A stretch of 64,000 bases of DNA from the NCBI RefSeq assembly GCF_000186865.1, contig NW_008705576.1:523256-587255 (forward strand), written 5' to 3'. This stretch comes from Aureococcus anophagefferens. Its lineage: Eukaryota > Sar > Pelagophyceae > Pelagomonadales > Pelagomonadaceae. How positions within the stretch are numbered: position 1 is the first letter of the stretch; every line of letters begins with the position of its first letter. The notes under the pieces were generated by a model, which did no database searches, was not told where the DNA came from, and saw nothing but the letters and a program-made list of their open reading frames with translations. Made by a program: the position numbers and the translations under genes. This document shows, in pieces, positions 32,351 to 40,836 of this stretch.

Positions 32351-32415
32351 CTGGACCTAAAGGCGGTTCCGGCCTCGGAACCGGTGCCCCGAGGGGCGCC
32401 AAGCTTTAGGTCCAG
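32351..32415. repeat. Three-way (T-shaped) inverted-repeat structure
   Basis: A perfect 12-bp outer stem, CTGGACCTAAAG (32351-32362) with CTTTAGGTCCAG (32404-32415), encloses two hairpins. The first is CGGTTCCG-GCCT-CGGAACCG (32364-32383, 8 bp perfect). The second is GTGCCCC...GGGGCGC (32384-32399, one G-T pair, very short loop). The whole 65 nt would fold as a three-way junction in RNA or as a T-shaped hairpin in single-stranded DNA. No associated gene is adjacent. Confidence 0.75.
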
Positions 32416-32940
32416 CGATCTCGTCCTTGTTTCGACGGTAACGGGAGCCGCTGCGGGCCGCGGCGGCGCCCGAACCCGACCAGACGAGCTCGACCATATC
32501 GAGCCCCGCGACCTAACCCTTGCACCGAGGCGATGCGTGGGTGACGATGAACGATCTCTGGTGCTGCGAGAGCTCAAATCTAGCTCGAAGGGGTCGGGGA
32601 AGCCGAACGCGCCCCATCCCAGCCCATAAAACCTCTCGTTCGCGTCGCCCCGGAATCGGCTCGATGTCAAGTTTTCGCCGTTGCCTCGTCCGTACGCGCG
32701 CGGTCAACAAAGCCACTGGGATCGTGGTACGTCGTTGCATTATGGCTGGGCTGTGGGCCTGAGAAGCTGATGGATTCTCCATCGCACGCTCGAAAACGTG
32801 CTCGATGTTTCGAGCGAGTGCAACCGGTAAACATGGGCTCAGGCGTATCTGCGCGCGATAGCAGCGTAGTAGAGAGCTTTTATTTAAGCAGCCCCAGGTT
32901 GAATTGGATATGTGAAAAGAACCTCAGAGTTCGGGGCAGC

Positions 32941-33807
32941 ATGGCCTATGACGAGGCGTCGCCGCTCGTGCGGTCCAAGGACTGGCGGCGGCCGTTCCTC
33001 GCGGCCTGCGCCGGCCTCGCCTGCTCCGCGGCTCTCGTCGTGCGCGGCGCGCGGCGGCCGAGCGTGTTAGCGCTGGACGCTCGGAGCGGACGCAGCATCG
33101 ACAAAGTGTTCTACATCAATTGCGACGCCGACCTCGACCGCCGCGCGTCCATCGAGGCCCAGCTCGACCGAGCGCTGCCCGGCGTGCCCCGGGAGCGCGT
33201 CGCCTGCACGGACACGGCCTCGGCGAAGTTCGCGTACGAAAGCGGCGGCGTCCGCGGGCTCGACCTCTCGACGGAGACGGCGCACTTCGGCGCCGACGAG
33301 GCCTACACGACGCTGGCCATCTACCTGTCGCACACGTCGATCCAGGAGACGATCGCGGCGATGGACGACGGGCTCTACCTCGCGTTGGAGGACGACGCCG
33401 TCTTCGCGGACGGCTTCCTCGAAAAGTTCCGGGCCCTGGACCTGCCGGAGGCCTTCGACCTCGTGCGCCTCGGCTGCTGGACCGAGGAGTCCCCCGAGGA
33501 CCGCGCGACGAAGGACGCCTTCGTCGCGGCCGCGCCGGCGCGCGCGTCCGCGACGACGAGGTACCTCGGCGGCCACGCGGAGCTCTGGACGCCCCGCGGC
33601 GCGGCGACCTTCCTCGAGCGGCTCGCCGTCTACGACGGCGGCGCCGTGAGCTCCATCGACGGCCTCGAGCGCACGGACGACGTCGCGGCCTTCGCGAGCT
33701 ACTGCCTCGCGTGCGCGTCGACGATCGTGGCCACGGACGAGGCCCTGCCCCAGGACCACTCCGACGGGAGCGGCGCGGACGCGCGGACCTGCGTGTCGGC
33801 GCGATAG
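32941..33807 (+). CDS. Glycosyltransferase family 25-like type II membrane protein
   Basis: 288 aa. A short cytosolic N-terminus is followed by one membrane segment (FLAACAGLACSAALVV). The lumenal part starts with KVFYINCDADLDRRASIEAQ, the characteristic opening of GT25 / LPS-glycosyltransferase-like proteins, and has LALEDDAVFADGF (~146), the acidic sugar-nucleotide motif, then GGHAELWTPRGAATFLERL. Such enzymes add sugars to lipopolysaccharide in bacteria or to collagen-type lysines in animals; the acceptor here is unknown. It ends 3 bp from the stop of the convergent SpoU-family gene, so their 3' UTRs must overlap. Confidence 0.72.
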   Translation: MAYDEASPLVRSKDWRRPFLAACAGLACSAALVVRGARRPSVLALDARSGRSIDKVFYINCDADLDRRASIEAQLDRALPGVPRERVACTDTASAKFAYESGGVRGLDLSTETAHFGADEAYTTLAIYLSHTSIQETIAAMDDGLYLALEDDAVFADGFLEKFRALDLPEAFDLVRLGCWTEESPEDRATKDAFVAAAPARASATTRYLGGHAELWTPRGAATFLERLAVYDGGAVSSIDGLERTDDVAAFASYCLACASTIVATDEALPQDHSDGSGADARTCVSAR

Positions 33808-33810
33808 TCC

Positions 33811-34653
33811 CTAGCCCCTAGCGTCCTCGCGCGCCTTCTTCTCCCGCTCGCGGAAGTCCTTCGGCGCCCAGCTGCCGCAGGAGACCGTCGCCGCCTCGGA
33901 CGCGGCGCCGCGGATGGTCTCCGGCGCGTCGAGCCACGCGTCGAGCTTGCGCTTCGCCGTGTCGTTCTTCGCGATGGCCGGGCGCCACGCGTCGCGCAGC
34001 GCGTCCCGCTCCCCGCGGTCGAGGTCGCCGCGCCAGGCCGGGAACCAGTCGAAGACGCGCTGGAGGATGAGCGCCGTCGCGACGCTCAAATTGAAGGACG
34101 TCGTGAAGCCGACCATCTCGACGAAGACGCGCCGCGCCGCCGCGGCGAGGAACGCGGCGTCGCAGCCGTCGGCCTCGCGGCCGACGACGACGGCGACCTT
34201 CGGCGCGGCGGCGACGCAGGCCGGCCGCGCCGCCGCGAGCGGCAAGGCGCCGGCGCCGTCGGCGGCGCACCAGATCTCCCAGCCGTCGGCGAGGAGCGCG
34301 GCGACGCACGCCTCCGGGTCGTCGAAGCGCCGGAGGCTCAGCCACGCGTCCGCGCCCTTGGCGACGGTCTTCGCGCCGCGCTTCGCCGAGCGCTTCTTCT
34401 TGTCGACGAGCACGGGATTGACGCTCCAGACGTGCTGGACGCCCAGCGCCTCCGCCGTGCGATGGACGGCGGCCTCGTTGTGCGGGTCGTGGATGCGGTC
34501 GAGCACGAGCAGCACGCGCCCCGTTCGCGCCCGCAGCACCTTCTCGCAGCGCACGACGCGCGCCGGGCACGACGAGTCGGTGCCGGCCTCCAAGGGTTCG
34601 CTAGAGGTAGCGGGCGCGTCGGTCTCGGCCATGGGCTCGTCAGTACTTGCCAT
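33811..34653 (-). CDS. SpoU/TrmH-family RNA 2'-O-ribose methyltransferase
   Basis: 280 aa from ATG 34653; ATG 34632 is a second in-frame option. The three SPOUT motifs are visible: NEAAVHRTAEALGV, VAVVVGREADGCD and MVGFTTSFNLSVATALIL, the last supplying the SAM-binding knot loop. LVLDRIHDPHNEA before motif 1 fits the tRNA Gm18 methyltransferase (TrmH) group. It probably 2'-O-methylates a tRNA or rRNA guanosine; whether it acts in cytosol or organelle is unclear because the N-terminus is short and acidic. The ATG is 30 bp from that of the divergent dioxygenase gene. Confidence 0.85.
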   Translation of the reverse strand: MASTDEPMAETDAPATSSEPLEAGTDSSCPARVVRCEKVLRARTGRVLLVLDRIHDPHNEAAVHRTAEALGVQHVWSVNPVLVDKKKRSAKRGAKTVAKGADAWLSLRRFDDPEACVAALLADGWEIWCAADGAGALPLAAARPACVAAAPKVAVVVGREADGCDAAFLAAAARRVFVEMVGFTTSFNLSVATALILQRVFDWFPAWRGDLDRGERDALRDAWRPAIAKNDTAKRKLDAWLDAPETIRGAASEAATVSCGSWAPKDFREREKKAREDARG

Positions 34654-34683
34654 AGGCAAGCTCGCTGAACCGATGTTGCCGAG

Positions 34684-36129
34684 ATGTTGCCGCTCAAGAG
34701 CATCGCAATCGCCCCGATGGCGCCAAATGGGCGCCATCTGGGCTGCCTCGCGCTCCTCCTCGCCGCGCGGTGGAGTGTCGGCGACGAGGAGCGGCGGGAG
34801 ACGGGGGCGCTCATCAGCGACGGCCTGGCCTGGGAGCACTCCTGCCGCGCCGAGGCGGGCAGCTCCTGCGCGTCCCTCGGCGACGACGACGACCGCTTCT
34901 TCGCGGACCGGCTCGTGCGCGGCGCGCTCCGCGTCGTCGAGGACCCGGAGTGCCAGCAGGGCCACGCCCTCGACGCCTCCGGCCCGGGCTTCTCCATCCT
35001 CGAGGCCGCGCGGGTCTTCCGGAAATGCCGCGTGCTCGTGCTCCGGAACGCGATGGACCGCGGCGACGTCGAGCAGTTCCGCGACGCGCTCGCGGACCAC
35101 ATCCTCGCCCTGAAGAACGGGACCTTGTCCATGAAGGGGTCGACGACGCACGGCGAGGACTACTTCGTGTTTCCCCTGAGCAACCGCGAGGACGACGACG
35201 ACGACCGCGACCACGCGCGATGGCTCATGCTCCTCCCGAAGACCTTCGCGGCGCCGGAGATCGTCGCGCCGCCCTACCTGACGCAGCTCCTGAGCCACCC
35301 GCGCATCCTCGGCCAGGACTTCGTGTTGAACGACGCGGGCGTCGCCATCGCGGAGCGCGAATCGGCGCCGCAGGTCTGGCACAAGGACGACGACTACCTC
35401 TTCGGCGAGGACGCGCTCAGCGCCCACGGCATGGCGGGCCACGACTACGGGTCCTACAGCGTCACGGTCATGCACCCGCTCCTCGACATCCACGGCGACC
35501 GGGGGCCGACGGAGTTCTGCATGGGCACGTCGTGGCTCTCGGGCTGGAACTACGACGACCACCCCAAGGACGAGACCATCGTCGAGGCGCTGAAGGACCG
35601 GACGCTCATGGACACGCTCCTCGAGTACTTCCCGGACCCCAACGACCCGACGCTCGACCACTGCTTCTTCGGCAAGGGCCGCCGCGTCGAGCGCCTGAAC
35701 GTGACGGACGTGCTCCTCTTCGACTACCAGGTCAAGCACCGCGGCGGCACGAACCGGTCGCCGGACCTGCGGTCCCTGCTCTACCTCACCTACGCGCGCA
35801 AGTGGTACAAGGACACGAACTTTGCGCCGCGCGCGTCGTCCGACAAGGCGCGGGAGCTCGACTTCGTCGTCGGCAAAGGCACGGGGCCGCTGTCGACGGC
35901 GCGGAAGCGGCGCTACGCCAAGGTCATCTCCATGGCGCGCTTCGCCGAGGTGGCGCCGGGCCCCAACGCCGACGCGCCGCTGAGCTTCGCGCCGCGGCGG
36001 AGGGCGCCCGCGCTCGAGAACATCTCGCGGCCCTTCGCGTACGACCCGTCGAGCCGCATCGCCGGCAAGCTCCACGACGACTGGGTCGCCGCCGTCACGT
36101 CCGAATTCGGCGGCAAAACCGAGCTCTAA
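34684..36129 (+). CDS. PhyH-like Fe(II)/2-oxoglutarate dioxygenase
   Basis: 481 aa. Residues ~12-32 look like a signal or anchor (HLGCLALLLAARWSVG). The iron-binding facial triad is visible as HKDDDYLF (~232, H and D) and the distal His in YQVKHRGGTNRS (~350), with an Arg a few residues later for the 2-oxoglutarate carboxylate. GPTEFCMGTSWLSGW is the usual beta-strand block of phytanoyl-CoA dioxygenase-like enzymes. The substrate is unknown. Two NxT sites fit a lumenal location. It ends 20 bp before the stop of the convergent Cys-rich gene. Confidence 0.78.
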   Translation: MLPLKSIAIAPMAPNGRHLGCLALLLAARWSVGDEERRETGALISDGLAWEHSCRAEAGSSCASLGDDDDRFFADRLVRGALRVVEDPECQQGHALDASGPGFSILEAARVFRKCRVLVLRNAMDRGDVEQFRDALADHILALKNGTLSMKGSTTHGEDYFVFPLSNREDDDDDRDHARWLMLLPKTFAAPEIVAPPYLTQLLSHPRILGQDFVLNDAGVAIAERESAPQVWHKDDDYLFGEDALSAHGMAGHDYGSYSVTVMHPLLDIHGDRGPTEFCMGTSWLSGWNYDDHPKDETIVEALKDRTLMDTLLEYFPDPNDPTLDHCFFGKGRRVERLNVTDVLLFDYQVKHRGGTNRSPDLRSLLYLTYARKWYKDTNFAPRASSDKARELDFVVGKGTGPLSTARKRRYAKVISMARFAEVAPGPNADAPLSFAPRRRAPALENISRPFAYDPSSRIAGKLHDDWVAAVTSEFGGKTEL

Positions 36130-36149
36130 CCTGTCTTCTGTGTGTGTCC

Positions 36150-36830
36150 TTAGCGTTCGACGGGCGCCACGGATCCCGGCGCGGCGGTGGCCGCGTGGTG
36201 CGACGCGTCCGCGCCGCAGTAGAGCGGGAAGGGCGTGCGCGTCGTGAGCGTCCACGCGGGCCCGTTCGCCGCGACCATGGCGGCGTAGTGTGGCGTTTGC
36301 TGCCCCCGGTCGTCGACGACGCGCGTCAACGTGTACCGCTCGCCGCACCGCCGCCCGCAGCACGCCTTGCACAGGACGGAGTCGCGGATCCAGAGGTTCG
36401 GGTCCTCCGCCTGCTGCTCCATCGTAAAGTCCGCGATGCACCGGCAGCTCTCGACGCCGCAGCAGCACGGCCAGTCGAAGGAGGTGCTGCGGATGTCCGC
36501 GCGCGTCGCGTCTTCGGACACGTAGACGGCGTAGCTCCCGCAGCAGAGCGCCGAGTGCGAGAGCTTGGTCGTCGAGTACCAGGCGTCCGGCGCGTAGATC
36601 TTGAACTTGATGCGCCGTCGCGCCGCATCGAAATGCGAAGTGTTAAAAGAAAGCAGGCTCGGGTCGCCGTTGCCCGGAAGCCACATGATGCCCCGGAAAG
36701 GTGCAGGCACGTCCGTAGTTGGCAGGTGCCACCACTCTGAAGCTTTTAGGCCGTCGCGCTCCTGCGTGTGCTTGTCGTAGTAGCACAGGCAGGAGCCCGA
36801 CATGGGTGCACAGCTAGGATCTTTCCCCAT
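36150..36830 (-). CDS. Cysteine-rich protein of unknown function
   Basis: 226 aa, no introns, ATG 36830 being the first in frame. The protein has about 17 cysteines in clusters (GSCLCYYDK, HSALCCGSYAVYV, WPCCCGVESCRCIADF, LCKACCGRRCGERYTL) among beta-strand-like segments such as RIKFKIYAPDAWY. No signal peptide or membrane helix is obvious. The clusters could bind zinc or be palmitoylated, but there is no recognised domain. Its start lies 83 bp from the divergent DRC8 gene. Confidence 0.6.
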   Translation of the reverse strand: MGKDPSCAPMSGSCLCYYDKHTQERDGLKASEWWHLPTTDVPAPFRGIMWLPGNGDPSLLSFNTSHFDAARRRIKFKIYAPDAWYSTTKLSHSALCCGSYAVYVSEDATRADIRSTSFDWPCCCGVESCRCIADFTMEQQAEDPNLWIRDSVLCKACCGRRCGERYTLTRVVDDRGQQTPHYAAMVAANGPAWTLTTRTPFPLYCGADASHHAATAAPGSVAPVER

Positions 36831-36913
36831 GAGCAGCCTCCATACTCGTCAACTACTCAGACTGCACCGTCAACGTTGAATCGACCTTGACGCCCATAAC
36901 TGCGTTGGGCAGC

Positions 36914-37559
36914 ATGGCCGCCGAGGCGCGGGACGAGAACTGGTACGTGGAGACGAAGAAGAAGATCCGGGAGGCCTTCCAGCTCTTCGACAAGGACCGC
37001 AAGGGCTGCGTCATCCAGGAGGAGGTGTCGACGATCATGCGCTACCTCGGCGCCTACCCGACGGAGCGCGCCATGGTCAAGGAGATCCTCCCGGACATGA
37101 TGGTCCGCGGGCCGGCGTCCTCCGGACGGTGTTTCGCGCTGATCGGACGAGCTGGCGTCGCGGGCCGCCCGAGCGCCTTTCGTCGCGCCCGTCCGAAGGC
37201 TCGCCGCGCGCCGCGCGCGTCGCGTCCGTCGCTTCGACCGCGCCCGGCCCCCGCAGGAGGACGAGCCGTCGGCGTTCGTCAAGTACGAGAGATTCGAGCC
37301 GAAGATGCTCGAGATTTTGGCCGAGGGCGACTGGGAGCCCGACTCCGAGGAGGTGCTGCTCCAGGCCTTCCGGGTCTTCGACGAGGACGGCAAGGGCTAC
37401 ATCGAGGCGAACCGCCTCCGCGAGGCCCTCATCACGAAGGGCACGCCCTTCCGCGAGAAGGAGATCGACGCCTTCCTCTCCGTGGCCAAGGACCTCGAGA
37501 CGGGCCACATCTACTACGAGGACTACGTCGCGCTCCTCACCGCGGACACCGCGGAGTAG
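36914..37559 (+). CDS. Dynein regulatory complex protein 8 (EFCAB2-like, EF-hand)
   Basis: Exons 36914..37102 and 37257..37559 give 163 aa, the normal length of DRC8/EFCAB2. EF-hand 1 is DKDRKGCVIQEE within IREAFQLFDKD; a degenerate second hand runs through the exon junction (MVKEILPDMM / EDEPSAFVKYERFEP); hand 3 is DEDGKGYIEANR; hand 4 is degenerate (DLETGHIYYEDY). TIMRYLGAYPTE and GTPFREKEIDAF match the DRC8 pattern closely. DRC8 is part of the nexin-dynein regulatory complex of motile axonemes, so this points to a flagellated ancestor or life stage. The 154-bp intron is GT-AG, phase 0, and has no target-site duplication. It ends 4 bp from the convergent LRR gene. Confidence 0.82.
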
Positions 37560-37563
37560 GGTC

Positions 37564-40270
37564 CTAATCCGCGCGAAGGTAGGCGGCGCGCTTGAGCCGC
37601 GGGTCGTCCGGCGACGCGATCGGCGCGTGGGCCGCGGCCCACCGCGCGAGGTCCGCCGACGTGAAACGGAAGTCGTCGACGAAGACCTGCGTGCGCGCGG
37701 CTCTCGCGCGCGCAGCCTTCGGCAAGCTCCGCGCGGCGCGGCGGAAACAGAAGCAGAAATTCACGGGCGCGGCCGAACACGACTGGCAGCTTCGCTTTCT
37801 GGAACTCGCGCTCGAGCGGGGACCGCTGGGCGACGACGATCGCGCCAAAGTAGAGGGCTTCCCAGGTCCGAAAGCAATCGAACCCCGCGCCGACGGGGGA
37901 CCTGCGCGAGGGCGCGTAGGTCATAGGTTCGTAGGCTCCGGACGAGGCTACGTAGGCGCGTGGGCGCCTACGTAGCCCGTCAAAAGCGGTGCCTACGCAG
38001 GCGCCAGAGGCTCGAGCAGAGGCTACGTAGCCTCGTAGGCGCCTACGTAGGCACCCACGGAGCGACGCCGCGGGCGACAACACAAAGGCGTACGACGCCA
38101 TGGCCTCCCAGACGTCCCCGCGGCGGCCGAGGACGACGTCCGCGCCCGATGCGACGGCCTGGTCGTAGAGCTCCGTCCGGGACGCGACGCCGCGGTGCCG
38201 CGCGCTGCTCGACGAGTCCCGCGCCCAGGTCACGAGGCACCGATGGGCGCGCGTCGCCGGCCGCGTCACGGCGCGCGCGATCTCGTGCTCGAGGACGGCC
38301 CGCGCGAGGTCGTCGTCGCCGCCGGCCCCCCGCAGGTCCAGCCCCAGCGGCAGCCAGTCCGTGCGCCGCGCCCGCTCGTGGACCAGGGCCGCGCGGTCGA
38401 GGTTCGCCGCCGCGACGGCCGCGCCGCCGGGTCTCAGGACCGCGGCGCGCTCGTACGCGGCGGCGACGTCGCGCTTCGGGTAGTCGCGCGGCCAGCACCG
38501 GTCGGAGCCGACGACGACGGACGTCGCCACGCATTTCGCGGCGTCGAGCGCGAAGCCGCCGGCCCAGCAGACGTCGACGATGTCCGCCGCCGCGTCCTCG
38601 AGGCCGCCGCGATGCGCCGCCGTCGACGCGCCCGCCTCCGCGGGATTCCGGAACAGCGCGAGCACGCGGACCGTCGCCGGGAGGTCGACGGACGCGACGA
38701 CGTTCTCCGCCGCGAGGACGACGGAGAGCTGGGCCGAGGCGCGGAGGTGCAGCGCCGCCAGCCGATTCCCCGCGACGGCGAGGACGCGCAGCGCGGGCAG
38801 CTCCGGCAGCGCCGCCAGCCGGTTCCGCGTCGCCTCGAGCAGCCGGAGCTTCGGCGCGGCGGGGATCGCGCCGAGACGATTGCCGTCGACGACGAGGAGC
38901 TCGAGGCTCGCCGGCAGCGGCGGGAGCGCGAGGAGCCGGTTGTTCCGGAGGCGGACGGCCGCGACCGTCGGCGGCAGCGGCGCCAGCGCCGCGACGCGGT
39001 TGTCCGAGAGGTCCAGGGAGAGAAGCACGCTTGGCGCGTCTCCGATGCGGTTGCCCCGCGCGTCGAGGGCCTCGAGGCGCGGCGCCGCCGGGAGAAACGT
39101 CAGGCGATTGCGGTCGACGCCGAGGTCGCGGACCGCGTTGAGACGTTCCGGGAGCGTCGCGAGGCGATTGCGGCCCACCCGGAGCCGCGTCAGGCGCGCG
39201 AGATCCGCCCAGGTCTCCGGCAGCGCCTCGAGCGCGTTGCCCTCGAGGTCGACGCGCTCGAGCGCCGCGTAGTCGCCGGCGGGCAGCGCCGCGAGGCCGC
39301 AGCCGCGCGCCTCCAGCACGCGCAGCGACGCCGGGATGCGCGTCGGGAGCGCCGCGCCGCCGCCGGAGACCCGCAGCTCCCGCAGCCGCGGCCAGGGCTC
39401 GTGGAGCAGCGGCGCGACGACGTCGAGCGACGCGACGGAATTCGCCGCGGGGCGCGCGTCCGGGTCCGACCGCAGCCACGCGCGGTTCTCCAAATCCAAG
39501 ACCTCGAGGTCCGCGAGGACGCCGAGGCCGGCGACGGCGGCGAGCTGGTTGCTGCCGAGGTCCAGGCGCGTCAGGAACGGGGCCCCCGCGACGTCCGCGG
39601 CCGTCAACGCGTTCCCCGCGGCGACGAGCGTCCGCAGCGCCTCGCATTCGGGGAACAGGCGCGCGAGGTCGTTGTCGGCGACGTCGAGGGTCTCGAGCCG
39701 CGGCGGCAGCGCCGGGAGCGCTTCGAGCAGGTTGCTTTTCAGCGACAGCGTCGCGAGGCACGGCGCGAGGTTGAGGAAGTTTGGAGGCAGGCGGACGATG
39801 GCGTTGCCGTCGGCGCGCAGCGTCACGAGCGTCTCGAAGCTGAGGCGGGGCAGCGCGTCGAGGCCGCGGAAACGGCAGTCGAGCGACGACGCCGCGCGGA
39901 CCTCGCGCGCCGCGGCCGCCGCGGACCGCTCCGCGCCGCGCGCCGCGGCCGCCGCGCCGCGCGCCGCACCTTCCGCTATGCGCGCCGCCGCGGCCCACGC
40001 GGCGCGCGCCTCGTCCGACTCGCGCATCGCCGCGAGCTCCGCGTCGCGCTCCTTGATCCACTTGTGCTCGGCGCGCCGCTCGCGCCTTCGGACCTCGGCC
40101 AGCGACCGCTCGCGCTCGCGCTCCGCGTCGCGCCGCTCCACCTCCGCGCCCATGGCCGCGAAGGCCGCGTTCGCCGCCTCCTCCGCGTCCTCGGCCCACC
40201 GGCCGTCGTAGGCGTCCTCCGCGTGCCGCAGGCGCCGCATCATCGTAGCAGGCGACTCCATGATGTTCAT
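37564..40270 (-). CDS. Leucine-rich-repeat protein fused to an exostosin/GT47-like C-terminal domain
   Basis: Proposed exons 40270..38079, 37901..37781 and 37686..37564 give 811 aa; several nearby ATGs (40270, 40261, 40243, 40240) could start it. Residues ~10-120 form a charged, Ala-rich coiled coil. About 18-20 leucine-rich repeats of the LPxxLPxLEELxVxxN type follow. The C-terminal part has YAFVLSPVGAGFDCFRTWEAL then YFGAIVV and KLPVVFVDDFRF, the signature of exostosin-like glycosyltransferases (RxGxDCxRTWEAL). Both introns interrupt this last domain, and splicing is required to form it. LRR-glycosyltransferase fusions are unusual. Expression is not demonstrated, and the first exon start is uncertain. 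Confidence 0.68.
37687..37780 (-). other. 94-bp intron, possibly a decayed introner
   Basis: On the gene strand the intron starts GTGTTCGG and ends CACGCAG, and the following exon starts GTCTTCGT. The two 8-mers match at 6 of 8 positions, as expected from an old target-site duplication. Splicing gives KLPV/VFVDDF in frame (phase 0). The interior shows no resemblance to families A-D. Confidence 0.6.
37902..38070 (-). mobile_element. Introner family D (169 bp), TACGTA-palindrome-rich, LRR-gene intron 1
   Basis: On the gene strand the flanking 8-mers are GTCGCCCG (38078-38071) and GTCCCCCG (37901-37894), 7 of 8 identical. The left copy gives a GT donor and the element ends in CGCGCAG, so intron 38078..37902 is 177 bp (phase 2). 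Removal restores FVLSPVGAGFDCFRTW. The interior is built from short palindromes around CCTACGTAGG and GCCTACGTAGGCG, present about six times in intact or partial form. It shares no core with families A-C. Confidence 0.78.
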
Positions 40271-40434
40271 GGTCGTTTTTTCTTCCGAGGCCTTCCACAC
40301 GCGCCTCCGCGTCGCCGGCGACGACTCCATCGGTGCCGGCAACCACGAGTCCATTGGTGCGGCAAACGACGCANGCGAACTAGGGATGGGCTGCCTCGAA
40401 CCCGCACATTGCGTGGTTCAACGTGGTTCTTGTC

Positions 40435-40592
40435 GTTTGAGGCTTTTCTTGCCGCGGTGCAGCTGAGACTGGAGTGTTGACGCCGAACGACGCGTTGGGG
40501 ATGAGCTTGTACCTGTTGTCCCATTCGCTGGCTCTGGGCCACCGTCGCCACCGTCCATGCGCTCTCGTCGCGGCCGCCCTACCCGCCGGAAC
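40435..40592 (+). repeat. 158-bp direct repeat, copy 1 (copy 2 at 40772-40929)
   Basis: The two copies, each starting GTTTGAGGCTTTTCTTG and ending ACCCGCCGGA(A/C)C, differ at only a few sites. Copy 2 contains the start of the gene at 40,837. Copy 1 has the same ATG context but loses the frame through a 1-base difference (CCATTCGCTGG versus CAATTCCGCTGG). Copy 1 abuts the gap, so either a true duplication or an unresolved haplotype/assembly join is possible. Confidence 0.85.
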
Positions 40593-40642
40593 NNNNNNNN
40601 NNNNNNNNNNNNNNNNNNNNNNNNNNNNNNNNNNNNNNNNNN
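40593..40642. other. Assembly gap (50 N)
   Basis: Run of 50 unknown bases located at the end of direct-repeat copy 1. A round 50 suggests a placeholder size. Confidence 0.99.
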
Positions 40643-40836
40643 GAAAAGTGGTGCGCGCCACCCTACCGACCAGAGGACCGAGTCGGAAGCGGTGGTCGGA
40701 CCCCAGGGGGCGCGCACAGCGCTGCGCGCCGCGCCGGCGGGCTGTCACTGCGACAGGTTACGGTGTGACGCGTTTGAGGCTTTTCTTGGCGCGGTGCTGC
40801 TGGCATGGAGTGTTGACGACGAACGGCGCGTTGGGG

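Larger units (their letters stand above)
31982..32940. other. Largest intergenic region (959 bp), rich in inverted repeats
   Basis: No convincing protein gene is visible on either strand. It holds several stem-loops: an inverted repeat at 32194-32258, a multi-stem structure at 32351-32415, a 6-bp hairpin at 32488-32504 and a hairpin with a 3-base loop near 32769-32783. Just upstream of the next start, TTTTATTTAAG near 32,878 is a plausible TATA-like element about 60 bp before ATG 32941. Base composition is less extreme than in the flanking genes. It may hold a structured non-coding RNA; no known RNA family was recognised. Confidence 0.4.
40271..40836. other. 566-bp interval with an assembly gap and a flanking duplication
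   Basis: Divergent interval between the LRR gene and the 40,837 gene. It contains one N at 40374, a 50-N gap and the first copy of a 158-bp direct repeat whose second copy spans the start of the next gene. Between gap and second copy (40,643-40,771) is sequence with no recognised feature. Promoters for both genes should lie here but cannot be placed. Confidence 0.6.

Noticed and set aside
32070..32629. Short open frames in the 31,982-32,940 intergenic region
   Set aside because: They are Arg/Pro/Ser-rich, lie over the inverted repeats, and show no domain or codon pattern typical of the neighbouring genes.
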